Positions 1-8,292 of a stretch of 37,399 nt of DNA are shown piece by piece. Source of the DNA: Pseudomonadota bacterium (GTDB taxonomy: Bacteria > Pseudomonadota > Gammaproteobacteria > Acidiferrobacterales > Acidiferrobacteraceae); contig JAJZZU010000001.1 in assembly GCA_021797365.1 (NCBI GenBank), positions 1 to 37,399 on the forward strand, in the 5' to 3' direction. The translations under genes and the position numbers were made by a program. Under the pieces are notes generated by a model, which saw only the letters and a program-made list of their open reading frames with translations, did not search any database and was not told the origin of the DNA. How positions within the stretch are numbered: position 1 is the stretch's first letter; each line of letters starts with the position of its first letter.

Positions 1-1
1 C

Positions 2-1201
2 CGGGAGATGACGCGCGACGAGGGGCGTCAGTTCCTGCGATCCCTCTACCAGGGGCAGGCCGGCAGCACTGGCGTGTCTTACCAGGAGTTGGAGTTTCAG
101 GACGGTCAGGTGACCGATCGGAGCGTCCTTCCAGACAGCATCGCGGCCCTTCGTGTCCAGCGCGGCCCTATGATGGGTGGCGAATTCATGGTCTTGCGTC
201 TGCTCTCGGCCCCAACGCGCAACGAGACCCGGCGCCGTAACCGGATCGTCAACGGGACATCTGTGGGCAGCACCGGCATGGCCCGGTTCATGGATTTTGG
301 CTATGTCCACGAGCAGGCGGCTGCCCTGGTGGCGGTGGCCCGCCAGCCGTTCGGATTGACCATCTTCTCGGGGCCCACCGGATCGGCCAAGTCGACGGCG
401 CTGAAGACTGCGCTCGAGTACCAGCACGACATCTATCCCCACAAGACGGTCTACACCATTGAGGATCCGGCCGAGTACCCGATTGATGGGGCGGTCCAAC
501 TGTCGTTGGCGGGAGCCAATTCCGACGAGGCGCGCAAGACCATGTTCCAGAAGGCGTTGCGCGTAGCGATGCGGTCCGATCCGGATATCCTGATGGTCGG
601 GGAAATCCGTGACGATGTCACGGCTTCGCTGGCCTTCGATGCGGTGCTGACTGGGCATCAGATGTGGTCTACGGTCCATGCCCAGGATGTGTTTTTGGTC
701 GTGACCCGCCTGATCCGCCTTGGGCTCGATCCGCGAGAGTTCGTTAACCCCGCGATCTTGCGGCTCATGGTCGGTCAACGCCTAATCCCGACTTTGTGCT
801 CGCATTGCGCCCTGCCGTTTGACCGATTCTCCAAGCACATGGATCAAGACTTAGTGGCGATCATCCGGAATTGGAGCGTTTCGATCAAAGGCATTCGCAT
901 GGCGCACCCCCAAGGGTGCCCGGCCTGTCAGGGCTCCGGGATCAGTGGACGGGCCGTGGTCGCCGAGGTCGTGACCATCACCCCGGACCTGGCCGGGCGA
1001 TTGCGCGAGGACGTGGGGGCGGCCGCCGCCCATTGGCGAAGCACGGATGGCAATCTGTCCTTTGCTGATCATGCGCTGCTGCACCTGTTTGCTGGCCGAT
1101 GCGACCCGTCGCACCTGTTGGCGAATACGGGGGATCTGCCGGAGACGTTGTCCGGGACATTGCGGCGCATGTTGGCGCAAAGGAATCTCGATGCCGCGTA
1201 A
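2..1201 (+). CDS. pilQ: PilQ-like thin-pilus ATPase (5' end outside window)
   Basis: Secretion-type ATPase of the GspE/PilB superfamily, most like PilQ of IncI thin pili, which powers pilus assembly at the inner membrane. Counting from the ATG at base 8, the Walker A motif GPTGSAKST lies at residues 122-130, followed by IEDPAEYP (Asp box) and LMVGEIRD (Walker B). Two CxxC pairs near residues 263-303 (CSHC, CPAC) match the zinc region of this family. The frame is open to the window edge and the protein is about 120 residues shorter at the N terminus than usual, so the true start is probably upstream. It is followed 48 bp later by pilR. The family is clear; the choice of PilQ over other PilB-type ATPases rests on the pilR-pilS-pilV neighbourhood. 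Confidence 0.85.
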   Translation, partial: REMTRDEGRQFLRSLYQGQAGSTGVSYQELEFQDGQVTDRSVLPDSIAALRVQRGPMMGGEFMVLRLLSAPTRNETRRRNRIVNGTSVGSTGMARFMDFGYVHEQAAALVAVARQPFGLTIFSGPTGSAKSTALKTALEYQHDIYPHKTVYTIEDPAEYPIDGAVQLSLAGANSDEARKTMFQKALRVAMRSDPDILMVGEIRDDVTASLAFDAVLTGHQMWSTVHAQDVFLVVTRLIRLGLDPREFVNPAILRLMVGQRLIPTLCSHCALPFDRFSKHMDQDLVAIIRNWSVSIKGIRMAHPQGCPACQGSGISGRAVVAEVVTITPDLAGRLREDVGAAAAHWRSTDGNLSFADHALLHLFAGRCDPSHLLANTGDLPETLSGTLRRMLAQRNLDAA

Positions 1202-1202
1202 A

Positions 1203-1240
1203 TATTGTATACTGACAGGACACTATATCCTGTGTCCCGA
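1203..1240 (+). promoter_or_regulatory. Possible promoter/operator before pilR
   Basis: A TATACT hexamer (1207-1212) is followed by an inverted repeat, GGACAC (1218-1223) and GTGTCC (1232-1237), separated by 8 nt. It lies in the pilQ-pilR gap and resembles the palindromic promoter at 8316-8333 (shared GTATACTG start). No good -35 box is visible, so this may be an operator or processing site rather than a promoter. Confidence 0.3.
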
Positions 1241-1249
1241 GAGGACTTG

Positions 1250-2386
1250 ATGGACGTTTCTGCCTGGATCGCCGATTGGAAGAGTCGTTCCGCGAACCCC
1301 TTCGAGGGGATTCAGGCGCGTTTGGCCCCCCTCATGACGCGCGGCCCCTGGGGACGCTCGCTGCGCGAGCATATGTACGAGCGGATCATCGTGCAGTCGT
1401 CAGCCGGCGTTCCGTTGCGCGAGATTTTTGTGGAGCTGGCCAAGCGATTGCGCAAGAACGCCCGTGGGCGGGCCACCACGGAGATCCTGATGATGGAGTC
1501 GGTGGCCCGATCGATGCGTGACGGGCGTACCCTGGCGGCCTCGCTCGAGCGGTGGGTGCCCCTGAACGAGTCGTCCATGATCGGTGTGGCCGAGGAGACG
1601 GGCGAGATCAACCGGATGTTGCATCTGATCCTCGACACCGGGCGCGTCGTCTCGCGCATGGTGACCATTCTGGCCGGCGGAATGCTGAAACCTATAGGTC
1701 TGCTGCTCGCCGGGCTCGCGTTCATCGTATACCTGTCCCACAGCGTTCTCCCGGCCATCATACCTTTGACCAAAGGGCATCCGATAACGGGGGCCGCGGG
1801 GGCGTTGCTCGCGGCCATACCCACCCTGACCAGCATCCCGGCGTTGACGGGGTTTCTGGCCGTTCTTGTGGCGGCCATCGTCTTTATCGCCTGGTCGATG
1901 CCAAACCTGACCGGCCCCATTCGGCGCGCGCTCGATGGCGTGCCGCCCTGGTCCATGTATCGCCGGATGCAAGGAGCGATCTGGCTTGCGGGATTCTCCG
2001 CTTTGTCGCAGGTGGGACTGCCGGAGCGCAACGCCCTGCTGAAGATGATGGAGCGCGCCACGCCCTATCTGCGCGAACGGCTGCGTATTGCCGCAAGCGG
2101 CCTGCGCGCGGGCCGTTCTGTGGGCGACGCCCTCATCGAGGCCCGGATGCCGTTTCCTGACGCGGACACCGTGGCCGATATGTCGATCATGGCGGGCTAC
2201 CCCCATTACCCGGAGAACCTGGCGCGCTTGGCCGGCCAGACGCTCGTGTCCACAGAGAAGGCGATCACGGTGTCGAGCAAAGCCTTATCGTGGGCGGTGG
2301 GAGCGGTGGTCACCGTGTTGATCATGATGCTGATCATTGCCGTCTTCGGGATCATCTCGTCGGTTTCGACGACCATGGCCGGCTGA
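1250..2386 (+). CDS. pilR: PilR-like inner-membrane platform protein (GspF/T2SF family)
   Basis: Integral membrane platform protein of type IV pilus/type II secretion systems, which couples the assembly ATPase to pilin extraction. It has the family layout: a cytoplasmic helical T2SF domain with the EETGEINRML signature, two membrane segments in the middle (one containing GLLLAGLAFIVYL), a second T2SF domain with LSQVGLPERNALL, and a C-terminal membrane helix. A TTG at 1205 would extend the frame by 15 codons, but ATG 1250 is preferred because GAGAGGA sits just upstream and the extension runs through promoter-like sequence. Its length of 378 residues is normal for PilR of IncI plasmids. It lies in one operon with the PilQ-like ATPase and the pilins. 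Confidence 0.85.
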   Translation: MDVSAWIADWKSRSANPFEGIQARLAPLMTRGPWGRSLREHMYERIIVQSSAGVPLREIFVELAKRLRKNARGRATTEILMMESVARSMRDGRTLAASLERWVPLNESSMIGVAEETGEINRMLHLILDTGRVVSRMVTILAGGMLKPIGLLLAGLAFIVYLSHSVLPAIIPLTKGHPITGAAGALLAAIPTLTSIPALTGFLAVLVAAIVFIAWSMPNLTGPIRRALDGVPPWSMYRRMQGAIWLAGFSALSQVGLPERNALLKMMERATPYLRERLRIAASGLRAGRSVGDALIEARMPFPDADTVADMSIMAGYPHYPENLARLAGQTLVSTEKAITVSSKALSWAVGAVVTVLIMMLIIAVFGIISSVSTTMAG

Positions 2387-2470
2387 TTGTGAACGCCGCC
2401 CAAAAGAGTCCGGGGCGGCGGTGGGGTGGGAGGACTCAAATCGTAAGTCCAGTGCTAAACGGAGAACGAC

Positions 2471-2962
2471 ATGCTTAACGGTCTATTGATGGTCATCATT
2501 TTTGTGATTGTGACCGCCTTTGGTATTCACGAGTACGACCTGACCACCGCCGCGAACAAGACTTCGAACGCGATCAGTGAAGTGGCCATGGTGATCTCGG
2601 GCACGGAGCGGATGGCGAATGGTAACCCCAACTACACGGGGCTCGACACCGCGGTCGCTATCCAGAACGGGGTCTTCCCGTCCAACATGGCGTCGCCGGG
2701 CGTGGCCGCCGCGGTCAATGGGTGGGGCGGGGCGGTGCATGACGACGCCGCGGCCACCGGGTTTACGGTGACCTTCGATGGCGTACCGCAAACGGCCTGC
2801 CCGTCCCTGGCGAGCGGTTACGCCGGGTCGGATCTGTTGTCGGTCTCGATCAACGGGTCGGTGTTGACGCCGCCGGTTACTTCGATGGAGGCCACCGCGG
2901 ATTGCACCCAGACCGGGTCTGGTCCAAGTGGCGGAAACACCGTCGCGTTCAACGTCGAGTAA
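2471..2962 (+). CDS. pilS: PilS-like type IV pilin
   Basis: Major thin-pilus subunit candidate. The 163-residue protein starts with a very short leader ending in Gly (MLNG), then a hydrophobic helix, then a soluble domain with the IncI/toxin-coregulated pilin pattern (YTGLDTAVAIQNGVFP..M...NGWGGAV) and two cysteines near the C terminus that could form the usual disulphide. The start is supported by GGAG 10 nt upstream of ATG 2471. The leader is shorter than in most prepilins and the usual Glu at position +5 of the mature pilin is not seen (LLMVI), which is unusual. No prepilin peptidase (PilU) gene lies in the window. Confidence 0.75.
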   Translation: MLNGLLMVIIFVIVTAFGIHEYDLTTAANKTSNAISEVAMVISGTERMANGNPNYTGLDTAVAIQNGVFPSNMASPGVAAAVNGWGGAVHDDAAATGFTVTFDGVPQTACPSLASGYAGSDLLSVSINGSVLTPPVTSMEATADCTQTGSGPSGGNTVAFNVE

Positions 2963-2980
2963 GGGAAAAGGGGGCGCGTC

Positions 2981-3874
2981 GTGCCGATCATCCTGCTGGT
3001 CGCCGTAGGCTTTTTCGCCCTGTTTTGGGCGGGCGCGGGGCAGATCGCGGGTGGTTTACGGTCGGCAGGTGTCCTGCCGCAGGCCCAGGAGCGCGATCGC
3101 GTTCAGGCCCGGCAGTTCGCTATGTTCGCTCGTGCGGCGCTGAACGAGTACACCGACGGGGGCGGGACGCCCCCATCGCCCTGCTATAACGCGCAGACCC
3201 TGGATTTCGCACCCGGGTTCACAGAGCCCGCGGGCTGGGGATGTTTCACCAGCCAGTACAACAACCAGACCCTGTTCTGGGTGTATGGGACCTTGAAGGC
3301 GCCGACCTTGAGCTACCTCTTGTCCGAGGTCCACGGCCAGACCTTCGGCGTCAACAGCAACGGGACATTGTCCTTGCCGGGGGGCGGCAATTCGCCAGTC
3401 CCTGTGCCGGGCCAAATCCCGAATGGAGACGTAGTCTCCTTGACTGCCACGGAGAACGCCCCGTTCGACTGGCAGTCGCTGAATGGCGAGTCGGCTAGTG
3501 GGTCGTTTGTGTTTTCGGGGTCGCCGTATTCCGTTGCTGTTTCATATAACGGCCAGACGGGCTGCACGTTTTGCTGTACGGTCTATTCAGGCCAATCGAC
3601 GGCCTACTGGTCGGCCAGCGTGACCAATGGGGTGCCGGCTGTCAACGAGTCCATCGTAAACACCTGGACCGAGTGTTACTTCTTTGGTTGCACTCCCTAT
3701 TCATCCACGACGTCGGCGTCGGGCGACTTCAGTGCAGGCACCATCAGTTCCGGGCCGCCTCCTTACGGCCCCGACTCGGTCTCCCTGGACTCATATGCCT
3801 TGCCGTCCGGGCTGGTGGGATTTGGCACCAACAGCAACACCGGTCCGCAAACCAGCACGGCCCCCTGGAGCTAG
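2981..3874 (+). CDS. PilM-like minor pilus protein
   Basis: A 297-residue protein starting at GTG 2981 after a purine-rich ribosome site (AAGGGAAAAGGGGG). It has an N-terminal membrane segment, then an amphipathic helix of the form QARQFAMFARAALNEY, as seen in PilM and in minor pilins of IncI clusters, then a long Ser/Gly/Asn-rich secreted-type domain with several cysteines (for example GCTFCCTVY). Its place between pilS and pilV suggests a periplasmic or surface pilus component. The N-terminal third resembles PilM but the rest does not, so the name is tentative; it could be a second minor pilin. Confidence 0.5.
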   Translation: MPIILLVAVGFFALFWAGAGQIAGGLRSAGVLPQAQERDRVQARQFAMFARAALNEYTDGGGTPPSPCYNAQTLDFAPGFTEPAGWGCFTSQYNNQTLFWVYGTLKAPTLSYLLSEVHGQTFGVNSNGTLSLPGGGNSPVPVPGQIPNGDVVSLTATENAPFDWQSLNGESASGSFVFSGSPYSVAVSYNGQTGCTFCCTVYSGQSTAYWSASVTNGVPAVNESIVNTWTECYFFGCTPYSSTTSASGDFSAGTISSGPPPYGPDSVSLDSYALPSGLVGFGTNSNTGPQTSTAPWS

Positions 3875-3877
3875 ATT

Positions 3878-4939
3878 ATGCCCGCGATCCTTGGTGTTTT
3901 ATTGGCACTGGCCTTATTGCTGGAGATGCTTCCGATCGCCACCCAGGAGGCCGTCCAGGGGGCCGCCACCGTGCGCGCGCACGAGGTGGCAAGCCAAGCC
4001 CACGCCATTGCCCTGGCCGTGGAAAACTACACGCAGAGCAATTACGCGGCCATCCTGGCGAACACGAAGAGTGGCCCGCAGACCATCCCGCTTTCGGCGC
4101 TGGTCACCACCGGCTACCTGCCGGCCGGGACCTCGGCGGTCGATGCCTACGACCAGACCTGGCAAATCTCGTTCTATCAGCCGGCCGCCAATGACATCGA
4201 TGCACTGATCAATGTCACCGGCGGGCGTCCTGTACATCCCGACATGCTCCCGGAGTTGGCGGCCGAGATCGGCCAACGGGGCGGCTTCCAGCCCAACAGT
4301 GGCAATGGCCTCTACAATGCCGACGTCGGCGACGCGGTCGGCGCCTTCGGTGGATGGAAGGTCCCGGTCGCGAGCTTTGGTCTCGCGCCTCAGCCCGGGA
4401 CCCCGGCCGCACTGGTCTACTTCAACTCCGGCACGGTCTCTAGCACCTACCTGTATCGCGTGGCGGTGCCTGGCAACCCCCAGGTCAACACCATGCAGAC
4501 CAACCTGAACACCGGAGGCAACGCCGTCACAAACACCGGCACCGTACAATTCACCACCAACCCGGCGAGCGGTGTGATCTATCAGGGTGAGGGCTGCGGG
4601 CAGAACGGCGCGATCGGCACCAACAGCGACGGCAGTGGGCAGCTGATGGTGTGTCAGGGGGGGAGTTGGCAGCCTGAAAAAGCCGCTCCAGTTACGATGC
4701 GGGTATTTAGTTCTGGAAGCTCGTCACCATTCAATGGATATGTGGGATGGTTTAACTGGTGTGGAATTGGCAACTTCTATATTGGTGGCAGCAATTATGA
4801 TGGCGGAGCAACCTATCCGGTCGCTGGGCCAAATGCCCAAGGGCAATATTTATGGTATGCCTCCAGCAAATACGGGATAGGGGTAAATTGCTATAATATG
4901 ACCGGCATCACTAACTTGCCATTTGGTGGGTGGCCGTAA
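3878..4939 (+). CDS. pilV: PilV-like pilus tip adhesin
   Basis: Minor pilin/adhesin at the tip of thin pili that decides recipient recognition in IncI conjugation. The 353 residues contain an N-terminal hydrophobic helix, a pilin-like region (HAIALAVENYTQSNYAAI), a central Asn/Thr/Gly-rich stalk, and the conserved junction GCGQNGAIG...LMVCQGGSWQ that in R64 PilV directly precedes the variable C-terminal segments. After that junction (about base 4680) base composition becomes clearly more AT-rich, as expected for a separately acquired receptor-binding tip. No alternative inverted tip segments or recombination-site repeats are visible downstream, so this is a fixed rather than a shuffling PilV here. 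Confidence 0.75.
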   Translation: MPAILGVLLALALLLEMLPIATQEAVQGAATVRAHEVASQAHAIALAVENYTQSNYAAILANTKSGPQTIPLSALVTTGYLPAGTSAVDAYDQTWQISFYQPAANDIDALINVTGGRPVHPDMLPELAAEIGQRGGFQPNSGNGLYNADVGDAVGAFGGWKVPVASFGLAPQPGTPAALVYFNSGTVSSTYLYRVAVPGNPQVNTMQTNLNTGGNAVTNTGTVQFTTNPASGVIYQGEGCGQNGAIGTNSDGSGQLMVCQGGSWQPEKAAPVTMRVFSSGSSSPFNGYVGWFNWCGIGNFYIGGSNYDGGATYPVAGPNAQGQYLWYASSKYGIGVNCYNMTGITNLPFGGWP

Positions 4940-4989
4940 CAAGCATAATACAAGACTGTCCATCCTGGTAACTACTCTGTCGGTCTCTG

Positions 4990-5079
4990 CCCATGGAGGC
5001 GGCGTAAACCCATCCCTTATCGGGATGGTGGCTGCCTAGGAAGTGGGAAGCTCCGGCCTTCAGGCCGGGGAGCAGTCAC
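4990..5079 (+). other. Orphan right end of a TnpB-type (IS200/IS605 superfamily) element
   Basis: Contains a perfect hairpin CCATCCC/GGGATGG (5010-5028), then GGAAGTGGGAAG and a strong GC hairpin (5051-5072), ending in GCAGTCAC at 5079. This is the typical right-end layout of IS1341/IS605-like elements, where the end also forms the 3' scaffold of the TnpB guide RNA. No tnpB on this strand precedes it; pilV ends 50 bp upstream. Directly after it lies the truncated mod gene, whose sequence would be the guide. The scaffold differs from that of the intact TnpB at 22362-23597, so it comes from a different element. Confidence 0.5.
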
Positions 5080-5335
5080 GTTCCATCCTATCTGAGTAGT
5101 GCTGGTAGCACTCACCATTGTTGTATGGTGGGTCAAGGTAAGTACACTTCACTGTCGATGGCTGGGTCGAGGCCAAATACGACAGCACATCCAAATTGTC
5201 GCCATGAATTACTGCGTTGCCGGAACCTTTAGCGCCCTCAGACCATTTTTCCACTCGCATACATGGAGAAAACGAGCCATCGCACTCGGTACAACCGGTA
5301 CTTTCATGGCGCATTTGGCTGTCGGTCAAGTACAC
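5060..5335 (-). pseudogene. N-terminal fragment of Mod-type DNA adenine methyltransferase
   Basis: The 91-residue frame carries VIHGDNLDVL and CTYLDPPYNNGE, the opening motif and catalytic motif IV (DPPY) of beta-class N6-adenine methyltransferases of the type III Mod kind. Only the first part of the roughly 500-residue enzyme is present: the frame runs into the transposon right end (after 5079) and stops, the last residues being element-encoded. A GTG start at 5335 or ATG at 5314 is possible. It must be inactive as a methyltransferase because the S-adenosylmethionine-binding and target domains are missing. It lies just downstream of the broken C39-like gene. Confidence 0.7.
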
Positions 5336-5359
5336 TTGTTACCCCGCGCTCTTTATGGA

Positions 5360-5940
5360 TTACTCGACAACCACGCTGGTCAGGAACCGGTTGGCGCTTC
5401 GCAGCAACCAATACGGATTTATCTCGCCTGGCGCCAACCCCATCTCGGTCCACTCTTCCCCGATAGCCACCACATCATCAGGAAGGACCCGCGGAAATGT
5501 GATGGCCCAGTTCTTGTACACAGAGTCTCCGCTACGCCAGTGGTCTTTGAGCCATGGCGCCGTAAGCCGTATGGTGCGGGCGTAATACGGGCAATAGACG
5601 ACAGCGGCGCCAGACGCATCCGATCGCAAGGCCACGACATAGTGACCTATACCAGAGATAGGGTTCAGGATGTTCAGTATCGCCAGTTTTTTGCCATCCC
5701 AAACGTCTTCACCACAGGCGTCGGCCCCAAAGCTCTGGGCCGTGGCCCACAGCACATCATTGTCGATCCCCAGAACGGGTCGTGCGTTCATCTGGATCGC
5801 GAGATCCTTTTCCCCTGCCGCTCGGGGGTGGGGGGGGAATGGTCTTGTGATCCCGCCTCGAGGAGTGCGCAGATAGCCGCCAAGCAGGCGGCCCCACAGG
5901 TATACACAGTCGTCTGGCGCGGCAAATGCAGAGTGGGCAT
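5360..5940 (-). pseudogene. C39-like cysteine peptidase, split by a one-base shift in a G8/C8 run
   Basis: From ATG 5940 (GGAGG upstream) the frame encodes HLPRQTTVYTCGAACLAA, with the Cys box of C39-type (double-glycine leader/bacteriocin-processing) peptidases at residue 15. It reads to a run of eight cytosines (5830-5837 on the given strand as G8). In the given sequence translation then ends after a few codons. Adding one C to the run restores one continuous 193-residue protein, whose second half has GIGHYVVALRSD, the His box of the same fold, and a C-terminal helix expected for the family. The Asp/Asn usually following as DP is replaced by CPYY. It may be a real frameshift, a phase-variable tract or a sequencing error. 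Confidence 0.65.
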
Positions 5941-5964
5941 GATCTGGTGTCCTCCACGGAGTCC

Positions 5965-6215
5965 TTAATGTGAGTTCCTTGCACAGTCCGGCGTAGCCAA
6001 GCTTTTTCTCGCCACGCTCGTAGCGTTCCTTCTGCAACGCCAACGCGTGGTTGTATACGAACCGGCATGACCCGGCGAAGCGGCGCATCTGGCGCTGCTG
6101 GTCGCCGTTGGGTTTTAGCTCATACTTGAAGGCCTGGAGACGAACCATAACCCTTATTATAGGCTAAAATCACGCTATCCATCCCCGCCCTGAACGACGG
6201 GGCTTTTCGCGTGAT
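5965..6215 (-). mobile_element. Left end and first ~60 codons of a TnpB element (truncated)
   Basis: From ATG 6148 the protein starts MVRLQAFKYELKPNGDQQ and is nearly identical over about 60 residues to the intact TnpB at 22362-23597, up to CKELT. There the homology ends (about 5970) and the C39-like region begins. Upstream, the hairpin CCCCG/CGGGG (6183-6202) followed by GGATAGCG on the minus strand matches the left end of the intact copy. All catalytic residues are lost, so this is a dead copy of the same insertion-sequence family. Confidence 0.8.
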
Positions 6216-6483
6216 TCTGGTAATGAGGGCCAAAATACAAGGCCAGATACTTGTCCAGCATCTCGATCTGGGTCAGCGACAGGCGATCAATTTCATCAAG
6301 AGGAAGATGGTTCCCAAGATCAATTAAAGAACGCAATAGATCCGGACTCGGCATACCGGATGGGTTTTTCGACGCTCTTGCCCACGCGGACCGCCATGCG
6401 AGGATAGCCGCTTCTTTTTTGGTGGGGCTGACTAGCCGAAGGCGGGGACGGTGGCCAGATGGGTCGCGAGGACGTGTTGTCAT
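6175..6483 (-). CDS. Unknown small protein, 3' end altered by TnpB-element insertion
   Basis: A 102-residue protein starting at ATG 6483, which has GGAGC 9 nt upstream; a longer frame to 6561 lacks such a site. The N terminus is Arg/Pro-rich (MTTRPRDPSGHRPRLRL), followed by predicted helices (SPDLLRSLIDLGNHLPLDEIDRLS in two stretches). The last ten or so residues (KSPVVQGGDG) are encoded by the inserted transposon left end, so the original C terminus was probably different. I do not recognise a family. Confidence 0.5.
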   Translation of the reverse strand: MTTRPRDPSGHRPRLRLVSPTKKEAAILAWRSAWARASKNPSGMPSPDLLRSLIDLGNHLPLDEIDRLSLTQIEMLDKYLALYFGPHYQNHAKSPVVQGGDG

Positions 6484-6673
6484 GTATTTTTGCTCCAAGG
6501 TTGAGGTAGACCTTGTCAAAATACACAAAGGAAGATGTTTAGTGGTGGCGAATCGGGCCACTTAGAGGGGGCCATTCGCGCGAGCGTTGTCAGTTTTTTG
6601 TGGTATGGCGTCACGCTCACCCGGGCCGGACCCAGGTAGCCCAACTTGATGAGCGTGAGGCGCGTATATATAT

Positions 6674-8281
6674 CTAGGGGGACAAGGATGGTGTCGCTGG
6701 ACGCTTCGGGACGGGTTTAGGTTCAGAAACCGGCTTGTCCTGAAGTGCCTCCAGAAGAGACTCAATCTCCATGATCTCTGACAAGCGCGACGACCTGACG
6801 CCGTTCTCAGATACGCAGCCCGGAAGAGACGACAGTGCCAGATCGGGTGTGTGATCGCAGCGTGTTGTCCCAATACTAAAATGCCGGTCAGGATTGGTCC
6901 ATCCGGATCCCTGGACAGCCCGCATCGCATGGGGCGCGAACGTCCATATCGCTCCCGTTCGTGCCTCAGGGTCGGCGTACTGGAAAAGCACCGGAAAAGG
7001 CGGCATGGGCAACCCCACATCAACTGTAGCCAAGTCTTGCGGCAGAAGTTCGCGATAGGTGGCGCCAGGAAACTTCTGGCCATATTCCTCGTTTTCCGTT
7101 ATGGAAGGAAGCGGTTTGCCGGGGTCGCTTTGCGCGATATCTTGTAGTGCTTGCGTATAGGTGTTTTTGACCCACTGCTCGACACGCAGCGCCGCGCTTT
7201 GGTACAGGGCAGCGTAAATCAAGAGATGGAAGCCCATCTCCCGATAGGGTCGCCTCTTCCAATCCACATACCCTACCTTGAGGAGCGCAGAAAGGCTTTC
7301 CCGTGTGTACCCGCGCGCGGCGGTCAGGACATTCAGGTCGTTCTTTCCATCACCACCCTGAGAGACCACATCCTGGGCCAGAAGCAGGCCCGCCAACTGG
7401 GTGAGACGGACGCTCGTGACGCGCGCATCGTGATAAAAATTCGCCACGGTGTGGGAAGGCGGCTCCTCTTGATTCTCCGCGCAGCGTCGCTCTTTGTAGG
7501 CGAGATTATCGAGATTTTCGGATTCCGATGCCTGAAAAAGACAGTCCGGCGTTTGCAGCTGGAGGCGCTCCCGCAGGTGTTGCAGGATCACGGCGGTATT
7601 CTCGAAGCCGGTTTGTGGCAAGTCCTGGGTCTGCTGGTGTTCAGTTCGGGATCCGCTCTGCTGCGATTGGGTGTGGGTGACGCGCTTTTCTTTCGTGAAG
7701 AGGCGCTTGAAGTGGCCTGTGATTGACCCTACCTGACCATTCGCCTTGGCGCTTACTTCGATACCCGTCTCTGTGCTGGTTATCGTCGCGTCGCTCTCGT
7801 CCACTTGAAATCCTCGGCCATCCGTGTGGGTGGATGTTCGTGAGATTTTTCCCGATGGTTTGTAGCGGGAGGGATGGCGAAGCGAATGACCGGATTCTTC
7901 CTGCTCTTTGGGTGTGGGGGCGATAACCCCTATCCCCGCCAGGAGGTCGCGTATGGCTTCCACGTCTTTCTGGAACGCCTCATAGACGGCGCCCTGGTCG
8001 CGATCCTGGTCCGCCAAGGCTGTGAACACCATGACCCGTCGCGCCTGATCCGCAGCGGCATAGCGAGTACGGTACGCGGCGGTTTGTACCCAGGGATGCA
8101 CCAGATTGGCCGGAAGCAAGCGATTCAGTAAAGCGTCGGCCTGGCGGGAATCCAGCCCGTGATCGAGTAGGGATTTTTGGGTGAGAGCGAAGATATGCCC
8201 GATACCGTGCCGGGCAGAAAAGGGGCCCGGCAGTCCTTCGCTGACGCGATCGAGGTGATCCAAGTATTCTGCGTTGATCAT
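6674..8281 (-). CDS. Unknown 535-residue protein, divergent from the DotB-like ATPase
   Basis: Start ATG 8281 has AAGGA 9 nt upstream; the frame could extend to 8341, but that stretch is the divergent promoter. The protein is mainly predicted helix. The N-terminal 150 residues end in a Glu-rich stretch, a central low-complexity region is rich in Gln, Ser and Thr (residues about 170-240), and a C-terminal helical region is followed by a Pro-rich tail. There is no signal peptide or membrane segment. Because it shares a symmetrical promoter with the DotB-like conjugation ATPase, a role linked to transfer is possible, but no family is recognised. Confidence 0.6.
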   Translation of the reverse strand: MINAEYLDHLDRVSEGLPGPFSARHGIGHIFALTQKSLLDHGLDSRQADALLNRLLPANLVHPWVQTAAYRTRYAAADQARRVMVFTALADQDRDQGAVYEAFQKDVEAIRDLLAGIGVIAPTPKEQEESGHSLRHPSRYKPSGKISRTSTHTDGRGFQVDESDATITSTETGIEVSAKANGQVGSITGHFKRLFTKEKRVTHTQSQQSGSRTEHQQTQDLPQTGFENTAVILQHLRERLQLQTPDCLFQASESENLDNLAYKERRCAENQEEPPSHTVANFYHDARVTSVRLTQLAGLLLAQDVVSQGGDGKNDLNVLTAARGYTRESLSALLKVGYVDWKRRPYREMGFHLLIYAALYQSAALRVEQWVKNTYTQALQDIAQSDPGKPLPSITENEEYGQKFPGATYRELLPQDLATVDVGLPMPPFPVLFQYADPEARTGAIWTFAPHAMRAVQGSGWTNPDRHFSIGTTRCDHTPDLALSSLPGCVSENGVRSSRLSEIMEIESLLEALQDKPVSEPKPVPKRPATPSLSP

Positions 8282-8292
8282 AAGGGGGTTCC

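Noticed and set aside
4680..5079. Shufflon downstream of pilV
   Set aside because: No inverted alternative tips, no repeated recombination site and no adjacent recombinase gene; the DNA after pilV is a transposon end.
5099..5968. Long plus-strand frame of 289 codons
   Set aside because: It is antisense to the mod fragment and C39-like gene, whose motifs (DPPY, Cys and His boxes) are clear; the plus-strand product has no recognisable pattern.
6562..7083. Minus-strand frame of 173 codons
   Set aside because: It overlaps the 535-residue gene on the same strand in another frame and has no ribosome site; the larger gene explains the region.
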